Source: Clostridia bacterium (lineage in GTDB: Bacteria; Bacillota; Clostridia; Oscillospirales; CAG-382). Taken from it: 8,803 nt of DNA. Below, one piece after another: positions 1-6,371 of the stretch; within the stretch, counting starts at the first letter, position 1, and every line of letters begins with the position of its first letter. Made by a program: the position numbers and the translations under genes. The notes below the pieces were generated by a model. The model did not search any database and was not told the origin of the DNA. It saw nothing but the letters and a program-made list of their open reading frames with translations. The stretch lies in the NCBI GenBank assembly GCA_017501055.1, contig JAFVXP010000139.1:1-8803 (forward strand), read 5' to 3'.

Positions 1-75
1 ATCGGGGCGTTTGTCTGTTATAATCATAATGATATGAAATATAATAATTATTGCTTACGAAAAAATTTAATATAA
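1..75 (+). promoter_or_regulatory. AT-rich leader with candidate -10 boxes
   Basis: This short segment lies ahead of the first gene. It contains three exact TATAAT hexamers, at 19-24, 40-45 and 71-76. None has a good TTGACA-like -35 box 16-18 nt upstream, so a promoter is plausible but cannot be assigned. The box at 71-76 would start RNA inside the gene and is probably a chance match in AT-rich DNA. There is no Shine-Dalgarno-like GGAGG before either candidate start (ATG 34 or TTG 76), unlike most genes downstream. I see no terminator or end of an upstream gene. Confidence 0.3.
34..75 (+). other. 13-codon open frame ending directly before the lipoprotein gene
   Basis: ATG at 34 opens a frame in phase with the gene that follows, encoding M-K-Y-N-N-Y-C-L-R-K-N-L-I and stopping at TAA 73-75. 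The next codon is the TTG at 76. If the TAA were a sense codon, the combined N-terminus would be a textbook lipoprotein signal: basic residues (K2, R9, K10), a hydrophobic stretch, then a cysteine motif. It may therefore be the broken start of the downstream gene, or a leader peptide with stop-start coupling. No ribosome binding site is visible. Confidence 0.3.
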
Positions 76-1305
76 TTGTTTGTCATAGCCTTCCTTGCGG
101 TGGGTTTTTGTGCTTGCGGAAACGGCGGTAATGATGAAAGCTCCTCCGACGTAAGCCAAGCACTGTTCACAAACGAAACGGCGATCGAATTGATAGAACG
201 TGACCGTAAGATAACCGAGATGTTCGTATGCAATTCTCTTTTCGGAGAATATAACGGCTCTCTTTCGGTGACCTTGGCGGAGGATAATGAATTTCATAAT
301 TTTTCTTCCGTTGAGGAATTGCTCAATTCAACCTACGTTCAGGAAAGTGCGGACATAACGTTTTTCCTCGAATATCCGCAATACGGTGAAAAAGCAATTT
401 CAAATGCCGATGGCAAAACAAAGGTGTTCTACCACGCAGGAAGCGGTTATAGCGATTTTATCGATACAAATACCGTTTCTGTTGGGGATACCGAAGATGA
501 AAACGTAAAGACTGTTAACGCAAAAACACTTTCGGGTAAGGACGTGGTTTTGAAAGCCGTCAAGCGTGACGATAAATGGCTTTTGGAAAACGGTATATAT
601 CACGTCAACCCAGAGGAAGAAACCGTTAATATCGACCCGACCTATTCAAATTTAGGCTCGCTTTGCGATTTTTCGGGAAAGATCCTCGTTATCGAGCTTT
701 TCGTTTCGGATAACGAAACCGAAATTTCATCAGTACAGGAAGAAGCCTTCCATAACAAGATCGTAAAAGCGATGGATTATCTTAAGTCACAGTCCGAACA
801 ATACGGCAACACGGTTAATATAACCTACGAGCCTGCCTATTTCGACCATTCGGGCATTGTCGGAACAAGGCCTCTCGATTTCGACCTCGACTTTGCCGAA
901 ACCAGCTTCGGCACTCTTGCGAATTTCGCAAAGGCAAACTTTCCCGTTACCGATTACGATAATTATTTCTTCGTTGTCTGCCTTGATAAAGACGTAAAAA
1001 CGACAGCGTTAAGATATGAAGACGACGAAACGACCGAGCTTTATTTCGGCGAACGTGTTTCTATGGGCAATAGATCGACTTCGGAGGAAATTTGCGAGGC
1101 TATACTTCAGCTTCTCGGTATTTTCGATTATACCGACGAACGGTTCGAGCCTTGTACCGATTCACTGTTCAATGCGTATTTCCCCGATGAATTCTTGCTG
1201 AAGAAGGATTTTGAATCTTCAACAATATCTCCCGTAACTGCCTACGTTTGCGGTATGACAAATAAATTGGATTCGTTGTTAAAAGTATTTATAACAAACA
1301 GATAA
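76..1305 (+). CDS. putative lipoprotein of unknown function, 5' end uncertain
   Basis: I do not recognise this 409-residue protein. From the TTG at 76 it begins with a hydrophobic stretch (residues 2-11) and the motif F-C-A-C-G (11-15). This resembles a clostridial lipobox with Cys14 lipidated, so the mature protein would sit on the outer face of the membrane. A Ser/Asp/Asn-rich linker follows (about 15-27). Near residue 203 a new segment begins with a beta-strand-like G-K-I-L-V-I-E-L-F-V, and the C-terminal part carries E-A-I-L-Q-L-L-G (341-348) and Y-F-P-D-E near 370. These resemble, from memory, the HExxH helix region of secreted metallopeptidase-like proteins with the catalytic residues replaced. 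That is inference. The start is problematic: TTG has no ribosome binding site, an in-frame TAA lies directly upstream, and the basic n-region expected of a signal peptide falls on the far side of that stop. The gene ends 27 nt before pyrH and could be cotranscribed with it. The coding region itself is clear; function and start are not. Confidence 0.75.
   Translation: MFVIAFLAVGFCACGNGGNDESSSDVSQALFTNETAIELIERDRKITEMFVCNSLFGEYNGSLSVTLAEDNEFHNFSSVEELLNSTYVQESADITFFLEYPQYGEKAISNADGKTKVFYHAGSGYSDFIDTNTVSVGDTEDENVKTVNAKTLSGKDVVLKAVKRDDKWLLENGIYHVNPEEETVNIDPTYSNLGSLCDFSGKILVIELFVSDNETEISSVQEEAFHNKIVKAMDYLKSQSEQYGNTVNITYEPAYFDHSGIVGTRPLDFDLDFAETSFGTLANFAKANFPVTDYDNYFFVVCLDKDVKTTALRYEDDETTELYFGERVSMGNRSTSEEICEAILQLLGIFDYTDERFEPCTDSLFNAYFPDEFLLKKDFESSTISPVTAYVCGMTNKLDSLLKVFITNR
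1267..1295 (+). promoter_or_regulatory. weak candidate promoter for pyrH
   Basis: TTGGAT (1267-1272) is separated by 17 nt from TATAAC (1290-1295). The -10 box fits well and the -35 box fits poorly (only TTG matches). Transcription would start near 1302 and give pyrH a leader of about 30 nt. It overlaps the 3' end of the lipoprotein gene, where AT-rich sequence can produce such matches by chance. Confidence 0.2.
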
Positions 1306-1332
1306 ATAAGTTAAAAAGCGAGGGAATTTGAA

Positions 1333-2046
1333 ATGGCAAACCAATACAAACGTGTTCTTGTAAAATTAAGCGGCGAAGCGCTCTCCGGCGAAGGCAACCG
1401 TATCCTAAACGGTGATATGCTCACTTCCGTTGCAGACGTAATCTCCCGTCTTGTAAAGGACGGAACTCAGGTCTGTATCGTCATCGGCGCAGGTAATATC
1501 TGGCGCGGTGCAAGACAGAACGGCCTTTCGGTAGACCGTGTAAGAGGCGACCATATGGGTATGCTCGCAACGGTCATCAATTCGATTGCAATGCAGGATT
1601 ATATCATCAAAACAGGCGTGAACGCACACGTTATGAGTGCCGTTCAGATCCAGCAGTTCTGCGAACCCTATTCTCAGTATAAAGCGATCGAATACCTCGA
1701 AAATAACGAAGTTGTGATCCTTTCCTGCGGTGTCGGCTACCCCTTCTTCTCGACCGATACGGGTATGATGCTCCGTGCGGCAGAGCTTAAGTGCGATGCA
1801 GTCCTTTCCGCAAAGAACGTAAACGGTGTTTACGACAAAGACCCTGCAAAATATCCCGATGCTAAAAAGTTTGACGAATTGACCTATTCCGAAATGCTTT
1901 CTCTCGGATTGAAGGCTATCGACCAGAGTGCCGCAACCATAGGCGAAGAAAGCGGAATTAAAACCGTGCTTTTCCCCTTGTCGGAGCCGGATAATATAAT
2001 CCGTGCGGCAAACGGTGAAAATATCGGAACCTTGATACATAATTAA
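1333..2046 (+). CDS. pyrH: UMP kinase
   Basis: Cytoplasmic kinase of the amino-acid-kinase fold that phosphorylates UMP to UDP with ATP, feeding UTP and CTP synthesis. The 237-residue length is normal for the family. Visible motifs are V-K-L-S-G-E-A (phosphate loop, residues 9-15), I-G-A-G-N-I-W-R-G, R-G-D-H-M-G-M-L-A-T (UMP-binding and oligomer region), F-F-S-T-D-T (138-143), N-G-V-Y-D-K-D-P and a C-terminal G-T-L-I. The ATG has GAGGGA at 1320-1325 as ribosome binding site. One oddity is that the usual G-T-G-N-P loop reads G-V-G-Y-P (133-137), replacing a Thr and an Asn that in the E. coli enzyme (T138, N140, from memory) lie at the UMP site and subunit interface. The neighbour frr follows after 33 nt, the normal bacterial pairing. 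I am confident of the family; regulation by GTP/UTP may differ. Confidence 0.96.
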   Translation: MANQYKRVLVKLSGEALSGEGNRILNGDMLTSVADVISRLVKDGTQVCIVIGAGNIWRGARQNGLSVDRVRGDHMGMLATVINSIAMQDYIIKTGVNAHVMSAVQIQQFCEPYSQYKAIEYLENNEVVILSCGVGYPFFSTDTGMMLRAAELKCDAVLSAKNVNGVYDKDPAKYPDAKKFDELTYSEMLSLGLKAIDQSAATIGEESGIKTVLFPLSEPDNIIRAANGENIGTLIHN

Positions 2047-2068
2047 TTTACATAAATCAACAAAAGGA

Positions 2069-2073
2069 AGGTA
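2069..2073 (+). promoter_or_regulatory. ribosome binding site of frr
   Basis: An AAAGGAAGG stretch lies just upstream of ATG 2080, inside the 33-nt pyrH-frr gap. It supports ATG 2080 over the nearby in-frame ATG at 2089. The gap holds no terminator-like hairpin. Confidence 0.6.
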
Positions 2074-2079
2074 ATAACC

Positions 2080-2631
2080 ATGTTTGAAATGAAACCCTTT
2101 GAAGAAAGAATGAAAAAGAGTATAAGCGTTCTCGAAGAAGACTTCGGAACCATAAGAGTCGGCCGTGCAAGCGCAAAGGTTCTTGATAAAGTAACCGTTT
2201 CCTATTACGGAAGCCCCACAGGTATAGAAGGTGTTGCAACCGTAAAGGCGACCGATGCAAGAACTCTTGTTATAACGCCTTGGGAAGCAAGCATGCTTAA
2301 GGAGATCGAAAAGGCTATCCTCGCTTCCGACGTAGGAATAACCCCCACCAACGACGGCAAATGTGTTCGTCTTGTTTTCCCTGCATTGACCGAAGAACGC
2401 AGAAAAGAACTCACAAAGAAGACTTCCAAAATGGGCGAAGACTGCAAGGTTGCGATCCGTAACATCCGCCGTGACGCAAACGATGCGGCAAAGGCTATGA
2501 AGAAGAATTCGGAGATCACCGAAGACGACCTTAAGTCTGCAGAAAAGACCATTCAGGATATCACCGATAAGCTTATCAAAGAGGTCGACGCTGTCGTCGC
2601 AAGAAAAGATAAGGAAATAATGGAGATCTGA
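2080..2631 (+). CDS. frr: ribosome recycling factor
   Basis: Cytoplasmic factor that, with EF-G, splits the post-termination ribosome so that it can be reused. The 183 residues match the family length of about 185. The full pattern of the family is present. It starts with an N-terminal helix containing I-R-V-G-R-A-S (residues 25-31). The Y-Y-G motif and R-T-L-V-I-T-P-W belong to the small beta domain. I-E-K-A-I, N-D-G-K and L-T-E-E-R-R-K-E-L follow, and then the long C-terminal helices with V-A-I-R-N-I-R-R-D-A-N and D-K-E-I-M-E-I. A strong purine-rich ribosome binding site precedes the ATG. uppS begins 3 nt after the stop, so the two are almost certainly cotranscribed. Nothing looks damaged. 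Confidence 0.97.
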   Translation: MFEMKPFEERMKKSISVLEEDFGTIRVGRASAKVLDKVTVSYYGSPTGIEGVATVKATDARTLVITPWEASMLKEIEKAILASDVGITPTNDGKCVRLVFPALTEERRKELTKKTSKMGEDCKVAIRNIRRDANDAAKAMKKNSEITEDDLKSAEKTIQDITDKLIKEVDAVVARKDKEIMEI

Positions 2632-2634
2632 TCT

Positions 2635-3330
2635 ATGTCGGAAACGACCGAACTTAAAATCCCCCGCCATATAGCAATAATAATGGACGGTAACGGAAGA
2701 TGGGCAAAAAAACGCCTTCTTCCCCGTACCGCAGGCCATAAGGTTGGGCTTGATACCTTCGTTAATACTGTCGATTCCTGCAGTGATCTCGGTATTGAGT
2801 ATCTGACCGTCTATGCTTTTTCAACAGAAAACTGGAACCGTGCCACAGAAGAGGTTTCGGCTTTAATGGAGCTTATGAGTAAGGGTATCGTTAAATACGA
2901 GCCCGAAATGGTAAGAAAAAATATCCGCTTGAAGCTTTTGGGCGATATCGACCGTTTCGAGCCGAAATACCGTCAAGCGCTCCGTTCTGTTGAAGAACGT
3001 CTTGCAAATAATACGGGTATGACACTCTGCATCTGCCTTTCCTACGGCGGACGGCAAGAACTTGTCAATGCGGTAAACCGCCTTTTGAAGGAGGGTAGGA
3101 CCGAAATAACTGCCGAGGATATAGAAAGAAATCTCTATTCCGCAGGCGTGCCCGATCCGGATCTGGTCGTGCGCACGAGCGGGGAATACAGAATATCAAA
3201 TTTCCTGCTTTGGCAGTCGGCATATTCCGAGTATTATTTTACGGACGTATTTTGGCCCGATTTTGATAAAAAAGAATTGCTGAAAGCAATAGAATCCTTC
3301 TCAAAACGTGAACGTCGGTTCGGGAGGTAA
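2635..3330 (+). CDS. uppS: undecaprenyl diphosphate synthase (cis-prenyltransferase)
   Basis: Soluble, membrane-associated cis-prenyltransferase that adds isopentenyl diphosphate units to farnesyl diphosphate. The product is the C55 lipid carrier for peptidoglycan and other wall polymers. Visible motifs are I-I-M-D-G-N-G-R-W-A with the catalytic Asp18, G-H-K-V-G, Y-A-F-S-T-E-N-W, L-S-Y-G-G-R-Q-E-L and P-D-P-D-L-V-V-R-T-S-G-E. R180 and R186 match the diphosphate-binding arginines. F-L-L-W-Q and Y-Y-F-T-D-V-F-W-P-D-F close the protein. At 231 residues it is slightly shorter than many homologues but complete. Its start lies 3 nt after frr, with GGAG just inside the end of frr as a likely ribosome binding site. 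A cis-decaprenyl synthase with the same motifs is possible, but the operon context favours UppS. Confidence 0.96.
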   Translation: MSETTELKIPRHIAIIMDGNGRWAKKRLLPRTAGHKVGLDTFVNTVDSCSDLGIEYLTVYAFSTENWNRATEEVSALMELMSKGIVKYEPEMVRKNIRLKLLGDIDRFEPKYRQALRSVEERLANNTGMTLCICLSYGGRQELVNAVNRLLKEGRTEITAEDIERNLYSAGVPDPDLVVRTSGEYRISNFLLWQSAYSEYYFTDVFWPDFDKKELLKAIESFSKRERRFGR

Positions 3331-3333
3331 TTT

Positions 3334-4158
3334 ATGATAACACGAATATTAACCGCTATCGTTGCTTTGCTGGTCTTTGTGCCTGCATTGATGTTCGGCG
3401 GTGTATGGGGAGCATCCTTGATATTCGCTTTGATCTGCGGATTTTCAATTTATGAAATGCTGTCTTGCTGCGGATTGTTGAAAAACTATTCAATATCCAT
3501 TCCTGCAATAATAGGCTCTGCAATATGCGTCGGCGTTTGTCCTTTGTTTGAAACACGTCTTTTCGCAGCTGCTGCCTGCCTTCTTGCAGTAGTGATATTG
3601 TCCTTGATGTATTTCCTTTTGGTTTGCCTTTTTCAGCATAAAACCGTAAATACAGAACGTGTCCTTATGTTCTACGGACTTGCAGTATACATAACCGCAG
3701 GCTTCGTTGCTTTGTCCGAGCTTTCCGCACTTCGTCCTGTGTTGGGACTTTGGTCGGTTGCACTGGTACTTGCAATTTCTTGGTGTACCGATACCTTTGC
3801 ATATTTTTCGGGTATGCTTTTCGGAAAGAAAAAGCTCTGCCCCGATATATCTCCCAAAAAGACGGTTGCAGGCGCAATCGGCGGAACGATATTCGGTACG
3901 TTGGCAGGTGTCGTTGTATTCTGGATAGCACAGAACGATCCCATTTGGGGACTTATGGCGCTTCCCGTGTCTATAATAAGCCAGCTTGGTGACTTGGTCG
4001 CATCTGTAATCAAACGTCGCTTCGACGTTAAGGATTACGGCAAGATATTCCCCGGTCACGGCGGTGTGCTCGATAGATTCGATAGCGTGATCCCTGCTTC
4101 TATAACAACTGCAATTATATTAATTTCAAGCATAATAATTTATAACTATTTTATGTGA
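3334..4158 (+). CDS. cdsA: phosphatidate cytidylyltransferase (CDP-diacylglycerol synthase)
   Basis: Integral membrane enzyme that converts phosphatidic acid and CTP to CDP-diacylglycerol, the branch point for phosphatidylglycerol, cardiolipin and related lipids. The 274-residue protein is mostly hydrophobic with about eight membrane segments, the first at residues 5-20. The family signature lies at roughly 220-250: an S-x-I-K-R-R-F-D-x-K-D-Y-G core followed by P-G-H-G-G-V-L-D-R-F-D, with GHGG at 241-244. The acidic residues that bind the metal ion are present. The ribosome binding site GGGAGGT overlaps the last codons of uppS, and only 3 nt separate the genes. The stop TGA (4156-4158) lies 2 nt before the likely dxr ATG, or overlaps its alternative GTG. 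The C-terminus ends with a short hydrophobic tail and no soluble extension. Confidence 0.96.
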   Translation: MITRILTAIVALLVFVPALMFGGVWGASLIFALICGFSIYEMLSCCGLLKNYSISIPAIIGSAICVGVCPLFETRLFAAAACLLAVVILSLMYFLLVCLFQHKTVNTERVLMFYGLAVYITAGFVALSELSALRPVLGLWSVALVLAISWCTDTFAYFSGMLFGKKKLCPDISPKKTVAGAIGGTIFGTLAGVVVFWIAQNDPIWGLMALPVSIISQLGDLVASVIKRRFDVKDYGKIFPGHGGVLDRFDSVIPASITTAIILISSIIIYNYFM

Positions 4159-4160
4159 TT

Positions 4161-5290
4161 ATGGATAAAACAATTTCTTTGCTCGGTTCAACGGGCTCAA
4201 TAGGAACTCAAACTCTCGATGTGGCGCGAAACCTTGGGCTTCGCGTCACTGCGCTTTCCGCACATTCTAATACTAAACTGCTTGAAGCGCAATGCCGTGA
4301 GTTCAAACCAAATAAGGTTTGTATAAGCGAAGCAAAGTATTCGGAATTAAAGACGCTTTTGGCGGATACAAATATAGAGATACTTTCCGGTGATGAAGGA
4401 CTTTGCTTTCTTGCAAGCGAAGACCCTTCCGAAACCATCGTCAATGCCGTTGTCGGAATGACGGGCTTGCTCCCGACGCTCGAAGCGGCAAAAAAGGAAA
4501 GAAGATCGCCTTTGCAAATAAAGAAACTTTGGTTGCAGGCGGTACTCTCGTTACCGATGCCGTAAAAAAAGGCGGCGCAACGCTTCTCCCCGTCGATAGC
4601 GAGCATTCTGCAATATTCCAATGCCTGCAGGGCGGCGGAAGGATCAAAAAAATATTGTTGACCGGCTCGGGCGGCCCGTTTTTGGGACAGAGTAAGGAGT
4701 ATATTAAGAACGTAACTCCCGAAATGGCGATAAAACACCCTCGCTGGAATATGGGCAGAAAGATCTCCGTCGATAGCGCAAGCCTTATGAATAAAGGGCT
4801 TGAGCTTATAGAAGCGGTCCATCTTTTCGACGTTTCTCCCGATAAGGTAGAGGTTGTAATACACCCCCAAAGCATCGTTCATTCGCTTGTCGAGTTTGAA
4901 GACTCTGCGGTGATAGCACAGCTTGGTGTTCCCGATATGCGTCTTTGCATACAATATGCAATAACCTATCCCGAACGTATGCCGTCGCCTGCGGACTCGC
5001 TTGACCTTTTCGGTAAGGAATTAAACTTCCAAAAGCCGGATACAGAAACCTTCCCCCTTCTTGCACTCGCAAGACGTTCGATAGAAAGGGGAGGCAACAT
5101 ACCTGCCGTTATGAACGGTGCAAACGAAGAAGCCGTTGCATTGTTCCTTGACGGAAAGATAAGCTTTAATAAGCTTTTCGATACTGTTATCGATATAACA
5201 GAAAACTTTAATTATATCCCAAATCCCACCCTCGACGATATTCTTGCTTCCGATAAAGAAGCCAGAAATTTGGTCGCTCTTTGCAAATAA
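4161..5290 (+). CDS. dxr: 1-deoxy-D-xylulose 5-phosphate reductoisomerase, interrupted by a -1 frameshift
   Basis: Cytoplasmic MEP-pathway enzyme that converts 1-deoxy-D-xylulose 5-phosphate to 2-C-methyl-D-erythritol 4-phosphate with NADPH and a divalent metal. The gene is in two frames. Frame one runs from ATG 4161 (or GTG 4155) to TAA 4563-4565 and carries the Rossmann motif G-S-T-G-S-I-G (9-15). The second frame, offset by -1, is open until 5290 and carries the rest. Joining them at the A AAA AAG heptamer (4490-4496), with GGA 4496-4498 as the next codon, gives 376 residues with no gap against the family. The joined product has A-N-K-E-T-L-V (119-125), metal ligands D146 and E148 in V-D-S-E-H, L-T-G-S-G-G-P-F, M-G-R-K-I-S-V-D-S, N-K-G-L-E (E215) and H-P-Q-S-I-V-H-S. 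The unshifted product of about 135 residues would lack the catalytic half. Apart from this one break nothing is damaged, so the gene was functional very recently or still is. No Shine-Dalgarno is visible, which suggests translational coupling to cdsA. Confidence 0.93.
4490..4496 (+). promoter_or_regulatory. candidate -1 frameshift slippery heptamer A AAA AAG
   Basis: In the zero frame of dxr the codons read GCA AAA AAG GAA, so bases 4490-4496 form A AAA AAG in the X-XXY-YYZ phase required for tandem tRNA slippage. This is the heptamer used in E. coli dnaX. After a -1 slip the reading is AAA AAA GGA AAG, which restores the Dxr family sequence exactly. The same peptide would result if the genome had seven A's here instead of six, so a deletion or read error explains it equally well. 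No clear Shine-Dalgarno-like stimulator is visible 10-14 nt upstream, unlike in dnaX. Confidence 0.5.
4505..4543 (+). promoter_or_regulatory. predicted hairpin 8 nt downstream of the slippery heptamer
   Basis: By eye, 4505-4511 pair with 4537-4543 (seven pairs, one of them U-G). After a 2-nt bulge at 4512-4513, 4514-4517 pair with 4533-4536. After one A/G mismatch, 4519-4523 pair with 4527-4531, closing an AAA loop. The 8-nt spacer from the heptamer (4497-4504) is in the range typical of -1 frameshift stimulators. The zero-frame stop follows at 4563. I have not computed a folding energy, and the bases also encode a conserved part of Dxr, so the structure may be accidental. Confidence 0.4.
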
Positions 5291-5308
5291 TTACGGAGTT
5301 GATTTTTA

Positions 5309-6370
5309 ATGCTAAGTCCCTTAATAACGCTTGTTGTTACAATTTTCATATTCGGTCTTTTGATATTCATTCATGAATTCGGTCACTATATGGTTGCCCG
5401 TGCTTTCGGCGTGGGTGTAATAGAATTTGCAATCGGTATGGGACCCAAAATAAAGACCTGGAAAGGGAAGTATAACGATTTTTCTCTCCGTGCAATTCCC
5501 ATCGGCGGTTTTGTGAATATGGTCGGCGAATACGATGAAGAAATTCCCGAAGAGCATAAATACAAAACACCGCTTAATACCAAACCCGTATGGCAACGTA
5601 TTTTAATAGTAATCGCAGGTCCCTTAATGAACCTCGTGCTTGCCTTTTTGATAATGTCTATCCTCGTTTCAACGGGAAGCGTTATCGGCTCAACAAAGGT
5701 TGCGGGATTTATGGAAAACAGCGTTTCAAATAATTACGGACTGCAGATCAACGACGAAATAATTGAGATAAACGGAAAATCCATAAAATGCTATAGCGAT
5801 ATGGCATACAAGATCGTTTCCGACGGGAACGAACCCATTGATATGACCGTTTTGCGTAACGGCGAAAAGGTATATCTTGAAGATATTTCTTTCGGCATCG
5901 AGACCGAAAAGGGAATAGCCTTCGGCAATCAGGATTTTCTCGTTTACAGAAAAGAAAAAACGTTTACCAACGTCGTTTACGAATCCTTCTGGCAATCGGT
6001 CTCGACAGTCTATATGACGGTCGATTCGATATACGATACCTTCTCGGGTAAATACGGAATGGACGCTGTCGGCGGTCCGATAGCAATCGGCGGTGAAATT
6101 AATAACACTATAGAATCAAGCAAAAGCTTTGTAGAAACCCTGCAAAATTTGGCTTCACTAACAGTTATGATCTCCGTCTCGCTCGGTGTTTGTAATTTAC
6201 TTCCGATACCCGTTCTCGACGGCGGAAGATTGCTGTTCTATATCATCGAAGCAATCAGACGTAAACCGTTAAACCCCAAATTCGAACAGGCAATAAGCGC
6301 ATTTTTTGCAATACTTTTGTTCGGACTAATGTTTTTCGTAGCATTCAAAGACTTGATAGGACTTTTTTAA
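5309..6370 (+). CDS. rseP: site-2 membrane metalloprotease RseP/RasP family
   Basis: Intramembrane zinc protease (M50) that cuts membrane-spanning substrates such as anti-sigma factors and leftover signal peptides. In Bacillus the equivalent is RasP. The zinc motif H-E-F-G-H sits at residues 22-26 in the first membrane helix. An N-terminal region with R-A-I-P-I-G-G-F-V-N-M follows, then a second membrane segment near 96-118. A PDZ domain lies at about 125-205, with the core Q-I-N-D-E-I-I-E-I-N-G. The third zinc ligand is D304 in the L-D-G-G-R motif, followed by a C-terminal membrane helix. The length of 353 is typical for a one-PDZ Gram-positive member. The ATG is preceded by a GGAGTTGA ribosome binding site, 18 nt after dxr. 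The ispG start follows after 1 nt. The substrate cannot be told from the sequence. Confidence 0.95.
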   Translation: MLSPLITLVVTIFIFGLLIFIHEFGHYMVARAFGVGVIEFAIGMGPKIKTWKGKYNDFSLRAIPIGGFVNMVGEYDEEIPEEHKYKTPLNTKPVWQRILIVIAGPLMNLVLAFLIMSILVSTGSVIGSTKVAGFMENSVSNNYGLQINDEIIEINGKSIKCYSDMAYKIVSDGNEPIDMTVLRNGEKVYLEDISFGIETEKGIAFGNQDFLVYRKEKTFTNVVYESFWQSVSTVYMTVDSIYDTFSGKYGMDAVGGPIAIGGEINNTIESSKSFVETLQNLASLTVMISVSLGVCNLLPIPVLDGGRLLFYIIEAIRRKPLNPKFEQAISAFFAILLFGLMFFVAFKDLIGLF

Positions 6371-6371
6371 T

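Noticed and set aside
1299..1332. Intrinsic terminator between the lipoprotein gene and pyrH
   Set aside because: The gap is AT-rich but has no GC-rich inverted repeat followed by a T-run.
1405..2739. A 444-codon open frame on the - strand opposite pyrH and frr
   Set aside because: It overlaps two certain genes on the other strand. The translation is rich in Cys, Phe and His with no family resemblance, as expected when the complement of a biased codon pattern happens to lack stops. Its length alone is not evidence.
3490..4059. Long - strand open frame opposite cdsA
   Set aside because: Fully inside cdsA, low-complexity composition and no ribosome binding site or recognisable domain. It is a shadow of the membrane-protein codon bias.
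4403..5290. An independent 295-codon gene starting at ATG 4403
   Set aside because: The first 31 residues read the wrong frame of the dxr N-terminal half and match nothing. Dxr homology begins exactly at the slippery site, so this is the 3' part of dxr and not a separate gene.
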